Shown here piece by piece: positions 1 to 7,473 of a DNA stretch of 25,259 bases. Made by a program: the position numbers and the translations under genes. A model generated the notes under the pieces. It did not search any database. It had not been told where the DNA came from and was given only the letters and a program-made list of their open reading frames with translations. This stretch comes from Neisseriales bacterium. Lineage in GTDB: Bacteria; Pseudomonadota; Gammaproteobacteria; Burkholderiales; UBA11063. Position 1 is the stretch's first letter. Each line of letters begins with the position of its first letter. The stretch covers positions 1 through 25,259 of the forward strand of contig SSGY01000068.1 of assembly GCA_008017145.1 (NCBI GenBank), in the 5' to 3' direction.

Positions 1-140
1 GTTGTACCTTTAGTTGCGGACACAACGATAATTTCTTTTGAACCATTTAGAATTTTGGTTACTTCAATAAATCTGCTGGCGTCAGCAACACTTGATCCGC
101 CAAATTTGTGAACTGTATAAAAATTTCTAGCTAATTCCAC
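1..140 (-). CDS. Aspartate kinase, N-terminal fragment (ThrA/MetL type)
   Basis: The reading frame enters from the left edge and contains only the first ~46 residues. They include VHKFGGSSVADASRF and then IIVVSATKGT, the N-terminal ATP-phosphate-binding signature (KFGGTSV) and following beta strand of aspartokinases. The enzyme phosphorylates L-aspartate, the first step to lysine, threonine, methionine and isoleucine. The VHKFGGSS wording resembles bifunctional aspartokinase-homoserine dehydrogenases (ThrA/MetL) more than monofunctional LysC, but the rest lies outside the window. The start is a GTG at 140, with AGGGAG about 11 bases upstream; an in-frame GTG at 152 is also possible but lies directly against that ribosome-binding site. 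I see no threonine-rich leader peptide upstream. Confidence 0.85.
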   Translation of the reverse strand, partial: MELARNFYTVHKFGGSSVADASRFIEVTKILNGSKEIIVVSATKGT

Positions 141-152
141 GATAGTTTGCAC

Positions 153-476
153 TCCCTAGTTATAATGCTTATATGAGATGATGTTTTAGGTTTATAAACC
201 AATAACGCTACGGTGATAGATTAAAATACCACTTCCACTGCCACAAGCTTTAAATTATTTTATAGCTATATAACACTGGAAATGGCATGACATGCCTCGA
301 TTATACCATTTAATCCCAAGTGCTTGGCGGGTTTTACTCTGGTTTATTGCGCTGCAGCATTGACTTGGGGATTAGTACCACATGGATATTCATTTATAGT
401 GGGGGAGTGAGTTAAATCAGATGAAACTATAGTATTGCTATAGTTTTTTAATTGTATGTGCTTTAAAACAACAAAA
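153..476. other. Gene-poor gap with a possible decayed ORF
   Basis: No convincing gene is seen. On the plus strand, a frame open from about 289 to a TGA at 412 would read ...CLAGFTLVYCAAALTWGLV... It is hydrophobic, like a scrap of a membrane protein, but has no good start codon or ribosome-binding site. It may be a gene remnant or chance. A plus-strand terminator-like hairpin follows at 424-449, so something here may be transcribed rightward. Confidence 0.4.
424..449 (+). terminator. Rho-independent terminator without an obvious upstream gene
   Basis: Perfect 9-bp arms, AAACTATAG (424-432) and CTATAGTTT (438-446), flank a 5-base loop and run into a seven-T tract (443-449). The T tract faces the plus strand. 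No plus-strand gene lies between it and the left edge, so it could end a small RNA or the read-through of a decayed gene. On the minus strand the hairpin has no T tract, so it is a poor terminator for the marR gene ending at 477. Confidence 0.65.
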
Positions 477-905
477 TCACTGAATTTTATCTAAGAAGGA
501 GTTCATGTTAATAGTCATATTAATATAAAACTCAAACTCTTCTGGCGTAAATTTGTTAATTACATTACCCAATATTAGATTTTTTTCTTGAATGATGCAA
601 TTGTAGATTCTGATACATTTTTCTGTTGGTAATAAATGGATAATCCGGTTGTCGACTTGATCAATTTGTTTAATAATATATCCAGAGTCCTCTAATTTTT
701 GAATCGCTTTAGTCACTGTGGTTTTATCAACTCTAACATTTTTTGCTAATTGTTTTAAATTGATATTTTCATTTTCAACTATGCGTGTGATAAAGACAAA
801 TTGACCGCGCTGCAATCCATATTTTTTAAATATTTTTTCATAAATTCCGTTAACATGTCTAGATAGGTTATCTATTTCTCTGAAGATGCTGCTTTGTAAT
901 AACAT
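477..905 (-). CDS. MarR-family transcriptional regulator
   Basis: A 142-residue protein from the ATG at 905, the usual MarR length. A winged helix-turn-helix spans about residues 48-100. INLKQLAKNVRVDKTTVTKAI forms the helix-turn-helix with its recognition helix, followed by LEDSGYI and the wing motif DNRIIHLLPT, which matches the family's D-x-R-x-x-x-x-L-T. Dimerisation helices flank it on both sides. The frame stays open to 998, but the extra 31 residues are not MarR-like. The 905 start has AGGA about 12 bases upstream and gives the expected length. The gene is divergent from the carbonic anhydrase, with a perfect inverted repeat between them, so it probably represses that operon and possibly itself. 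The ligand is unknown. Confidence 0.88.
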   Translation of the reverse strand: MLLQSSIFREIDNLSRHVNGIYEKIFKKYGLQRGQFVFITRIVENENINLKQLAKNVRVDKTTVTKAIQKLEDSGYIIKQIDQVDNRIIHLLPTEKCIRIYNCIIQEKNLILGNVINKFTPEEFEFYINMTINMNSFLDKIQ

Positions 906-1004
906 TTTTAGTATAAATCCTAAATTAATAATAATGAACTGGCGGAAAGTTTGTCCCCTGATAATTATACCATACCTATCTTTGACTAAAAAGAGCACCA
1001 GTAC

Positions 1005-1030
1005 AAATTAGTTGAACTATCAACTAATTT
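1005..1030. promoter_or_regulatory. Perfect inverted repeat, probable MarR operator
   Basis: AAATTAGTTGA (1005-1015), spacer ACTA, TCAACTAATTT (1020-1030). The two 11-bp arms match perfectly, and AGTTGA-N4-TCAACT is the kind of dyad MarR dimers bind. It lies between the divergent marR and carbonic anhydrase genes and overlaps the likely -35 of the latter, which fits repression by occlusion. Binding by the adjacent MarR protein is inferred. Confidence 0.75.
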
Positions 1031-1041
1031 GATGATAAGAT
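1012..1041 (+). promoter_or_regulatory. Candidate sigma-70 promoter for carbonic anhydrase
   Basis: TTGAAC (1012-1017), an 18-base spacer, then TAAGAT (1036-1041). Transcription would begin near 1048, giving a ~38-base leader with AAAGGA before the ATG at 1086. The -35 lies inside the inverted repeat. Confidence 0.5.
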
Positions 1042-1085
1042 AACGCTTCTTACAAAACTAATATTAAGATGTAAAGGAACTGGTA

Positions 1086-1745
1086 ATGGAATTAATTCTA
1101 AAAAATGATGATGTGATTCATTTGCTACAATCAATAAAAGAGACTAATAGTTCTTATACCGAAGCTAAAGAACATGAAATAAAAACATTTGCTTCAAGTC
1201 AGACTCCAGCTTGTACGCTGGTAATGTGTTGCGACTCCAGAGCACATAGTACTTCATTTACATTTAATCCTGAGAATAATTTCTTTATAGTAAGAAATAT
1301 TGGTAATCAGTATATCCTTAACCAAGGATGTATCGAATATGGGGTAAGAGTACTGAATACTCCATTATTGATATTTTTAGGACATACAGGATGTGGCGCG
1401 GTAAAAGCTTCAATGGGTGATTATAGTAATTTACATTCAAGTATAATTCGAGAGATTGATCATCTCGCACTATCAATTAAAAAATCTGATATTAATAGCA
1501 CATGTAGTGAGACAGTTCAATGGCGTGATGCAGTGATCAATAATGTAAACCAGCAAGTTGACTTAGCGATTAAAGATTTTCATGACTTACGCAATGATAA
1601 GTCACTAGCCATTATTGGAATGGTACTGGATATTGATAACTCACGCGGTGAAGGACATGGCAAAATATCGGTAGTTAATCTAAATGGAGAAACAGACCCG
1701 ATTAAATTAGCTAATCATGATTTCGTGAAAAGCTTCTTTGCGTAA
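1086..1745 (+). CDS. Beta-class carbonic anhydrase
   Basis: 219 residues, a normal beta-carbonic anhydrase length. The enzyme interconverts CO2 and bicarbonate in the cytoplasm. The zinc site is complete: Cys49 in CCDSRAHS, and His100 and Cys103 in LGHTGCGAV. The Asp50-Arg52 pair that closes the active site is also present. FFIVRNIGNQ and GCIEYGVRVL match further conserved stretches. The ATG at 1086 has AAAGGA 8 bases upstream. A bestrophin channel gene follows 82 bases downstream on the same strand, so the two are probably co-transcribed. That links CO2 hydration to bicarbonate or anion movement across the inner membrane. Control is likely by the divergent MarR through the dyad at 1005-1030. 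Confidence 0.95.
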   Translation: MELILKNDDVIHLLQSIKETNSSYTEAKEHEIKTFASSQTPACTLVMCCDSRAHSTSFTFNPENNFFIVRNIGNQYILNQGCIEYGVRVLNTPLLIFLGHTGCGAVKASMGDYSNLHSSIIREIDHLALSIKKSDINSTCSETVQWRDAVINNVNQQVDLAIKDFHDLRNDKSLAIIGMVLDIDNSRGEGHGKISVVNLNGETDPIKLANHDFVKSFFA

Positions 1746-1765
1746 CAGTTTTTGTATATAACAAA

Positions 1766-1799
1766 AAGTGTAATTCTAGTAATAGCTAGAGTTACACTT
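1766..1799 (+). repeat. Long hairpin between carbonic anhydrase and bestrophin genes
   Basis: 14-bp arms AAGTGTAATTCTAG (1766-1779) and CTAGAGTTACACTT (1786-1799) pair with one G-U wobble around a 6-base loop. No T tract follows, so it is more likely an mRNA-stabilising or partially attenuating hairpin within the operon than a full terminator. Confidence 0.55.
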
Positions 1800-1827
1800 G
1801 GTTGATGAATATTAGAGATTATAAAAA

Positions 1828-2712
1828 ATGCTAATTGGAAAAAATTTAAGTCTATTCAGGATATTAAAGTTTACTTGGAAAATTGATTTATTAATGCTTG
1901 CATTTTGTGGCGTTATATATTTAATGGACGCATATTGGTGGATTTCATTTAAGTTGCCAATTGCTTTTCCTGCCTTGATGGGTACGGCAATCGCATTTTT
2001 TATCGGTTTTAATAATAACCAGGCTTACAACCGCTGGTGGGAAGCGCGAATGATTTGGGGTGGAATTGTTAATGATTCACGCTCGTTGGCTAGAAATTTG
2101 GTTGCCTATAATTTAGATAGCGATGCAGCTAAAAGAATCGTTCGCCGCCATATAGGCTTTCTTTACGCTCTGACGGCTTCACTTCGAAAGTATCAACAAG
2201 ATGAAAGCTACTTACAATATATCACAGCGGATGATGTGGAAAAACTTAAATCAATATCGCATATCCCAAATGGATTATTAAGCATTCAATCACAGGAAAT
2301 CAAAAATCTGAGAGTTAAACAACAGATTACTGATTTTGAATTCACGATTCTGAACCATTTAATTGAAAATTTGTGTGAAGCGATGGGGAAGTCTGAACGG
2401 ATTAATAACACGGTATTCCCAATTAATTACCTATTTTTCACTAAGCTATTTATTTGGTTGTTTATCGCGTTAATTACAATGGCAACCAATAGCGTTGGCG
2501 CAGTTGCAATAATTCTAGGATGGGCTATGGGGTTTGTATTTAATACCAGCAATTTGAATGGACTGAATCTGATGAATCCATTTGAACATCAGCCATCAGG
2601 GGTTCCGATTTCAAGCATCACCAGAAATATTGAAATAAATTTATTGCAAGAGATTGGTGAAGAAAATATTCCTAGCCCGTTGCCTGTGATTCATGGGGAA
2701 TATATTTTATAA
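1828..2712 (+). CDS. Bestrophin-family anion channel (YneE/UPF0187)
   Basis: 294 residues, the typical size of bacterial bestrophins, which form pentameric ion channels in the inner membrane. The family signature NNNQAYNRWWEARMIWGG (about residues 66-83) follows the first two hydrophobic segments (about 19-34 and 45-63). A second hydrophobic pair lies near residues 205-245, and a cytoplasmic C-terminal arm holds LNLMNPFEHQPSGVP. Eukaryotic relatives conduct chloride and bicarbonate; bacterial members vary in selectivity, so bicarbonate conduction is inferred from the adjacent carbonic anhydrase. The start ATG has only a weak ribosome-binding site (AGAG). The gene ends convergently with the glycosyltransferase at 2743. 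Confidence 0.9.
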   Translation: MLIGKNLSLFRILKFTWKIDLLMLAFCGVIYLMDAYWWISFKLPIAFPALMGTAIAFFIGFNNNQAYNRWWEARMIWGGIVNDSRSLARNLVAYNLDSDAAKRIVRRHIGFLYALTASLRKYQQDESYLQYITADDVEKLKSISHIPNGLLSIQSQEIKNLRVKQQITDFEFTILNHLIENLCEAMGKSERINNTVFPINYLFFTKLFIWLFIALITMATNSVGAVAIILGWAMGFVFNTSNLNGLNLMNPFEHQPSGVPISSITRNIEINLLQEIGEENIPSPLPVIHGEYIL

Positions 2713-2742
2713 CCGATAAATACAAGCCGCTAGATAGGAGCG

Positions 2743-3570
2743 TTATTTTATTCGTTGTGAATTTATCTGTTTATTTATTTGGCGGCGCTCGCTATCAAAA
2801 AACCAGCCATACTTATTAAAATAGCGGCTCATATTTTGAATATGAACCCAAAACATTTTGAGCGAGCGATAGGATTCCTGATTATGCTCATGGATTACAG
2901 TTGCGTTAGGGTAAAACCACGCTTTAGCTTCACGATAAAAGCGACGGGTAATATCGGTATCTTCAAAATACATAAAAAAACGCTCATCAAAACTACCAAT
3001 TTGCAGCAAGTCACTAACTCTAAACAACATAAAACTCCCTGATAAATAGGGAACTTGCATCAGCTTATTATAATCAGTCCATTGCAACGTATAATTATAA
3101 TTCATTTTATCAATATAACTTCGCGGCATAAAACGTCTGGCAAAGATGTTAAATGGAGTTGGCAATAGTTTACACAGATGCTGTACCTTGCCATCGGGAT
3201 AGATTACTCTAGGCATAACTAATCCAACATCGCTGCGTTGCTGCATGAAATTAATAAGTTTTGCTAATTCGGTGCTGCTAAACCTTATATCTGGATTAAC
3301 TACTAGATGATATTTGACATTACGTTCAATTGATTTTTTAATAGCCAGATTGTGTGCTGCTCCATAGCCGGGATTGTGTGGCGCTGCAATATATTCTATC
3401 CTAGGATCAATATTTGTCAAAGACTGTAGACGATTATCTGGTGAATTATCAACTAGGTAAACTGCGTTGATTTCAATATCATGACTATCAAAAATATCTG
3501 CCAGTAGGTTAGTTATCTGCGCTGGATTGTTTTGGTAAAGAACGATGGAGATATTAAGTGTGTTCAACAT
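2743..3570 (-). CDS. GT2-family glycosyltransferase, rhamnosyltransferase-like
   Basis: 275 residues with a GT-A fold, likely acting on the cytoplasmic face during O-antigen or capsule assembly. Visible motifs are the N-terminal ISIVLYQNN strand, VYLVDNSPDN (nucleotide-sugar binding), NPGYGAAHNLAI, and VVNPDI, which takes the place of the DXD metal motif as in the WbbL/RfbF rhamnosyltransferase subgroup. The late acidic GSFDERFFMYFEDTDITRR motif holds the catalytic base region. The donor sugar cannot be told from sequence. The start codon overlaps the end of the upstream AAA ATPase gene by 17 bases, so translation is probably coupled. It is the last gene of the minus-strand block. Confidence 0.88.
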   Translation of the reverse strand: MLNTLNISIVLYQNNPAQITNLLADIFDSHDIEINAVYLVDNSPDNRLQSLTNIDPRIEYIAAPHNPGYGAAHNLAIKKSIERNVKYHLVVNPDIRFSSTELAKLINFMQQRSDVGLVMPRVIYPDGKVQHLCKLLPTPFNIFARRFMPRSYIDKMNYNYTLQWTDYNKLMQVPYLSGSFMLFRVSDLLQIGSFDERFFMYFEDTDITRRFYREAKAWFYPNATVIHEHNQESYRSLKMFWVHIQNMSRYFNKYGWFFDSERRQINKQINSQRIK

Positions 3571-4687
3571 TGCTTACTTCATTTGTTGTAATGTACTGTT
3601 GTACTATCCAGTCTTGAAAGAAGCTATCATTTATTTGATAGTTCTCATTTAGGAGTTTGATTATAAACATTGTGGAGGTTAGTTTTTTTAGGGCATATTG
3701 AACCTTACTTCGATTAACTGTGAGCTGGTAACCATCTGCAAAAAGACTAAATTTCTGTGTGTAAAATTTTTGATTGCCTGATGATATCCCTAAGAGGATT
3801 GCTTTTTCTGCATCAGAAAATTTCCCCCATAATTCAGCGTAGCGCTGTGGTTCTGCTAGTTCTTGAGTATTATAATTGAGTGCCTCATCTAATGTCCAAC
3901 CGGGATTTAAAATCAGAGTGTTAATTAGCTCGCGAATATATAATGTTATTCTACCTAACTTGCAAAATATTTGATAAAGCTCATCCTTATTGAGAGGTGT
4001 ATGCGTAATTTCTTGAAATTTATTGGCTAAATAATCTGTAAACTCTTTGCCAAAATAGTCGAATTCAAAATTAGCGCTAAAATGGAAAAACGGAGCTTTT
4101 GATTCTTGAAACATATTAACAAGACCAGCTCGCGACGAACCAGTAAAAACTACGGAAATATTTTGTTTATTAACATCTAATGCTGTTCTTAGCGCACCAA
4201 TAAACCAAGTATGATCACGTTTAAATGCTAACTCTTGAATTTCGTCTAAGAGCAAGAGGAGTTTTTTATGCTTCTTTTCTAATTTAGCAACAAGTAAACT
4301 AAGTAATTGGGTTACATCAAGATCCGCGATGGATTGTTTTGCTAGGTTAATTTTACACCAAGGGAGGTTTATTTCTGTGATATTAATGGAACTCAAAAAT
4401 CCTGAATCTAATTCAAGGCGTAATTGTTCAATAAATGAGTCTACCGAATCCTGGTTGTGTTTATCCGCATGAAAGTTAAAGTAAAGAACATGGTAATGAT
4501 TATCTATAGCTAATGGCTTTAAGTCTTGCAGTAGAAATTCAGTTTTACCGATTCTTCTTGGTGCAAAAATCACAAAGCTATGGACAGCGCCAATATTTAA
4601 AACGTTAACTAATTTGCGCGCGGTTTCTGTCCGTGGATAATGCCAGTAATCTTTATTGGCTTGAGGTTTATTCATCTTGCTACTCAT
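3554..4687 (-). CDS. AAA-type ATPase (archaeal-ATPase-like, P-loop NTPase)
   Basis: About 377 residues from the ATG at 4687. Walker A is APRRIGKT (residues ~42-49), Walker B is LLLLLDEI (143-150), and the sensor-1 strand VVFTGSSR lies near 179-186. The remainder is helical with a probable winged-helix tail (KFYTQKFSLFADGYQLTVNRSKVQYALKKL). This matches STAND/archaeal-type ATPases of the PF01637 kind, common in mobile or selfish contexts; their role is mostly unknown. The frame stays open to 4822, but that start falls inside a hairpin and would make the TTCATC operator array coding. Starts at 4687 or 4675 are more sensible, though neither has a strong ribosome-binding site. Overlap with the downstream glycosyltransferase suggests co-expression. 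Confidence 0.8.
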   Translation of the reverse strand: MSSKMNKPQANKDYWHYPRTETARKLVNVLNIGAVHSFVIFAPRRIGKTEFLLQDLKPLAIDNHYHVLYFNFHADKHNQDSVDSFIEQLRLELDSGFLSSINITEINLPWCKINLAKQSIADLDVTQLLSLLVAKLEKKHKKLLLLLDEIQELAFKRDHTWFIGALRTALDVNKQNISVVFTGSSRAGLVNMFQESKAPFFHFSANFEFDYFGKEFTDYLANKFQEITHTPLNKDELYQIFCKLGRITLYIRELINTLILNPGWTLDEALNYNTQELAEPQRYAELWGKFSDAEKAILLGISSGNQKFYTQKFSLFADGYQLTVNRSKVQYALKKLTSTMFIIKLLNENYQINDSFFQDWIVQQYITTNEVSNVEHT

Positions 4688-4723
4688 TATTGAGATTATG
4701 TTTAAGGTGCTAATTATAACATT

Positions 4724-4782
4724 TTCATCTGTTTTCATCCTGAGTAAATGAAATTCATCTGTTTGAGATGAAAGTAGATGAA
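4724..4782. repeat. Helically phased TTCATC hexamer array upstream of the ATPase
   Basis: TTCATC occurs at 4724, 4734 and 4754, and its complement GATGAA at 4767 and 4777. Four of the five lie in pairs exactly 10 bp apart, and the pairs face each other as a large dyad: the 16-base outer arms match at 14 positions. An inner palindrome TTCATCT-N5-AGATGAA lies at 4754-4772. Phasing by one helical turn and position just upstream of the likely start suggest an autoregulatory operator. Confidence 0.65.
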
Positions 4783-4818
4783 TTTTACAACAGCGTGCGT
4801 ATCTAGACTGTGACTCTG

Positions 4819-4855
4819 CCATGAAATTTTAAAATCACAATTTAAAACTTCATGG
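4819..4855. terminator. Strong hairpin between the ATPase and the GT cluster
   Basis: 15-bp arms (4819-4833 and 4841-4855) with one G-U pair surround a 7-base loop. The stem contains T/A runs, but no T tract follows on either strand, so intrinsic termination is uncertain. It would also bury the ATG at 4822, which argues against the longest ATPase reading frame. It probably separates transcripts of the glycosyltransferase cluster from the ATPase unit. Confidence 0.5.
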
Positions 4856-4894
4856 TAAATGGATGCTTAGTTAAAAAAGTCTAGTAATTAATGT

Positions 4895-5749
4895 TTAGCT
4901 ATTATTGCGTCTAAATTTATAATTAATTAGATAATCAAAAAAGCCATTGATTCGACCTTTAAGAGAGTAGAAGCGATTTTTTGTGGTTGGTCGAAGTAAC
5001 AATATATCCCGAATGAACATTATCACTACGTAAGTAATAATAAGAATGAATAATAATGATGTTTTTAGATCAAGATGTTTTGCAAAAAATGCTCCCCAGC
5101 CAAGCCCATAGTTATACGATTTGTTTGCATCAAGAATTGTGTTTCCTTCTGGATGTAAAACTTCTATGCTTGGGTTAAATAGTAGAGGTCTACCATTTTT
5201 TAAGTATTGTGCACATAAGTCGCTATCTTCATATGCTCCAAATTTACTTCCTATGCCAAATGATTCGTCAAAAAAGACTTTTTGATTTTTGCAGAAAATA
5301 GTTATGCTTGTAGCTAACCTAAGTATATTTTTTATATTTTTTATTTCAAAAATATATTTTGGCCAATTTCGGATGATGGCTTTCTTTGCATCCCGATTAT
5401 AAATTTGCCCTAAAATTAGGTCATACTTATGAGTGTTAAATAATGAAATAACTTTTTCCAATGTGTCTGGGTAGTATGTACAATCATCATCGGGAAATGC
5501 TAGTATTTCTCCCTTTGCCGCTTTGATTCCAATATTACGATTAATGGATAAGCCAATTTTTTCTGACTTGACATGATTTATAGATAGAGTGTTTTTGTAT
5601 TTTTCTATAGTACTATCAATTAATCTATCTTTATTTTGATCAACAATAATAATTTCAAAATTTTTATAGTTTTGTGTTTGAAGGCTGTTTAATAGAAAGT
5701 CTAGCTCGATTGATCTGCCATAAGTCGCACAAATTAATGATATTTTCAT
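4895..5749 (-). CDS. GT2-family glycosyltransferase with C-terminal membrane helix
   Basis: 284 residues. The GT-A fold is marked by LICATYGR at the N-terminus, EIIIVDQNKD (nucleotide binding, Asp37), and FPDDDC, the metal-binding DXD motif at Asp87-Asp89. GIGSKFGAYEDSDLCAQY is the ED acceptor/base motif. A hydrophobic helix near the C-terminus (LLFILIITYVVIMFIRDILL) probably anchors it to the inner membrane. It lies 3 bases downstream of the previous glycosyltransferase, in the same operon. The substrate is unknown; a role in surface-polysaccharide repeat-unit assembly is inferred from the cluster. Confidence 0.87.
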   Translation of the reverse strand: MKISLICATYGRSIELDFLLNSLQTQNYKNFEIIIVDQNKDRLIDSTIEKYKNTLSINHVKSEKIGLSINRNIGIKAAKGEILAFPDDDCTYYPDTLEKVISLFNTHKYDLILGQIYNRDAKKAIIRNWPKYIFEIKNIKNILRLATSITIFCKNQKVFFDESFGIGSKFGAYEDSDLCAQYLKNGRPLLFNPSIEVLHPEGNTILDANKSYNYGLGWGAFFAKHLDLKTSLLFILIITYVVIMFIRDILLLRPTTKNRFYSLKGRINGFFDYLINYKFRRNNS

Positions 5750-5752
5750 TAT

Positions 5753-6622
5753 TTATCCATTAATATATTTGATAATGTATTTAAAGAATAAACTAATGGA
5801 TATTTTTTTTGTTAAGAGTAATTTAAATGGAGTTGCAACCACAAGTGGAAGGAAAAAAAATTTTGAAAAATATCCAAAATTTTTTTTCAAATATTTTGCT
5901 CGTCCCTCTGCTAATTGACTAATCTTAAAGGAGCTAAACATTCCGGTTAGTGAGCTCTCTTTATGTATTATTTTTGTATTAGGTGTATATAAAAGGCGCA
6001 GTTTTTTTTTGAATGCATTATAACACCAATCAACATCTTCCCAATATACAAAGAAGCGCTCATCTAGCAATTCATTTTTGTTAAAGCATGAGGCTTGAAA
6101 TAATACACAGCAAAATGGAGCATTTTGAGTTTCTTCAACAGTTTCATACTGTTGATTGTCAATCTCTCCTTTTCCTCTTGCTATATTTGCATAAGCACGC
6201 CAAAATGAAAACCATCCTCCAGACCATGCAATAATATTAGGGTTATAAAAGTCAACTATTTTGGGTGAGATATAATTTCCATTATATCTTTGTAAATCCA
6301 TTAATAAAGTTGAAATCATATTTTTATCAAAAATAGTATCATTATTAATTAATAAGATATAATCACATTTTTCCTCTAATGCAATTTTAATTCCTTGATT
6401 AGTTGCTTTTGCAAATCCATAATTCTTTCGATTTTTGACAATTTTGATGTTCAAATTGTCATAAGATTCTAAGAATTCAATGGTGCCATCTGAAGAGTTA
6501 TTATCAATACAATATAGTTTATAATTAACACCTTCTTGAGAAATACAAGAATTGATAAAATCAGAAAGAACTGACATTGAATTATAAAGTACTGTTATTA
6601 TTCCTATACGATGATTATTCAT
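5753..6622 (-). CDS. GT2-family glycosyltransferase (rhamnosyltransferase-like)
   Basis: 289 residues. Features in order: ITVLYNSMSVL, YCIDNNSSDGT, NYGFAKATNQGI, LINNDTIF with NND (93-95) in the DXD place, and DERFFVYWEDVDWCYNAFKK with the catalytic acidic pair. The layout is that of the WbbL-like subgroup and resembles the gene at 2743, suggesting a related linkage or donor. A basic, hydrophobic C-terminus (FFFLPLVVATPFKLLL) may associate with the membrane. Its ATG overlaps the stop of nothing upstream in its own frame but shares an ATGA-type 4-base overlap (6619-6622) with the neighbouring glycosyltransferase, a sign of translational coupling. Confidence 0.87.
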   Translation of the reverse strand: MNNHRIGIITVLYNSMSVLSDFINSCISQEGVNYKLYCIDNNSSDGTIEFLESYDNLNIKIVKNRKNYGFAKATNQGIKIALEEKCDYILLINNDTIFDKNMISTLLMDLQRYNGNYISPKIVDFYNPNIIAWSGGWFSFWRAYANIARGKGEIDNQQYETVEETQNAPFCCVLFQASCFNKNELLDERFFVYWEDVDWCYNAFKKKLRLLYTPNTKIIHKESSLTGMFSSFKISQLAEGRAKYLKKNFGYFSKFFFLPLVVATPFKLLLTKKISISLFFKYIIKYING

Positions 6623-7473
6623 ATATATTCTCTTAAGGTTTTTATTATAAAAAAGTAATTTTTAGCATATTTGAAATATAGATATGATAATGCGAAGATT
6701 TTTCTAATTATTTTAGTCTTTACTTTTTGATGATGATAATATTGTTCAATATTATCGCAGAAAATATCAATATTATTTTGCATGATAATCAAATCGTTAG
6801 TAAATTTACTGCAGAGACTTTTATCAAACTCCTTTTGTCTACTATTATTTGTTTGCCTATAAAACATGAAGTATTCATTTATTCTTACAAATTTTTTGTT
6901 TGGTAAAATTCTTTTTATATTGAAATCCCAATCTTCTTCACCGTTTAGTAATTTTTCATTATAACCACCAACTCGACTCCAGTCTGATTTTCTAAACATA
7001 TGCGCACTGGGAATATATGCTGCTGCAATTAAATTTTCATTATCTTTAGCTAATATTCGTATTTTGGGCCATGTTTTTTGTGTGTCGAACATTAAAACTA
7101 AAGAATAGGCTATAGTCGCGTTTGGATTTGTATCTAATATTTTAACGCAACCCAAAATATAATTTTCATGAATTAAATCATCTCCATCTAATGGGAAGAT
7201 ATATATGCCATTTGCTGCTCGTATGCATGTATTTCGACAATGTGAGACACCATGATTTTTTCTTGTAAATATTATTTTTATTGGAATAGTGCAATATTTC
7301 TTCTTAATTAGTTTTAATTTTATTAAAAGCTTCTTACTTGTATCACCATCATTGGCCAAGATGATTTCAATGTTTGTATAAGTTTGTGCAAATACAGATT
7401 TTATGGCTTGTTCGATAAACTCTGATTTTCCATGACAAGTAACAATAATGCTAACTAAATTTTTATGAACCAT
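6619..7473 (-). CDS. GT2-family glycosyltransferase
   Basis: 284 residues from the ATG at 7473. The N-terminal strand VSIIVTCHGKSEFI is followed by IEIILANDGDTS, NHGVSHCRNTCI, and YIFPLDGDDLI with the metal-binding DGDD at about residues 96-99. GGYNEKLLNGEEDWDFNIK is the ED region. A GTG four codons earlier (7485) also opens the frame; the ATG is preferred because TGGA sits 8 bases before it. The start overlaps the upstream glycosyltransferase by 11 bases and the end overlaps the next by 4. AT content is very high, as in its neighbours. Donor and acceptor are unknown. Confidence 0.87.
   Translation of the reverse strand: MVHKNLVSIIVTCHGKSEFIEQAIKSVFAQTYTNIEIILANDGDTSKKLLIKLKLIKKKYCTIPIKIIFTRKNHGVSHCRNTCIRAANGIYIFPLDGDDLIHENYILGCVKILDTNPNATIAYSLVLMFDTQKTWPKIRILAKDNENLIAAAYIPSAHMFRKSDWSRVGGYNEKLLNGEEDWDFNIKRILPNKKFVRINEYFMFYRQTNNSRQKEFDKSLCSKFTNDLIIMQNNIDIFCDNIEQYYHHQKVKTKIIRKIFALSYLYFKYAKNYFFIIKTLREYI

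Noticed and set aside
153..420. Threonine attenuator leader before the aspartokinase
   Set aside because: No Thr/Ile-rich leader peptide and no minus-strand terminator were found upstream of the GTG start.
2779..3042. Plus-strand open frame
   Set aside because: Antisense shadow of the glycosyltransferase at 2743-3570, with no family features.
4688..4822. Longer N-terminus for the AAA ATPase
   Set aside because: The extra residues match nothing, the ATG at 4822 lies in a hairpin, and the stretch contains the phased hexamer array.
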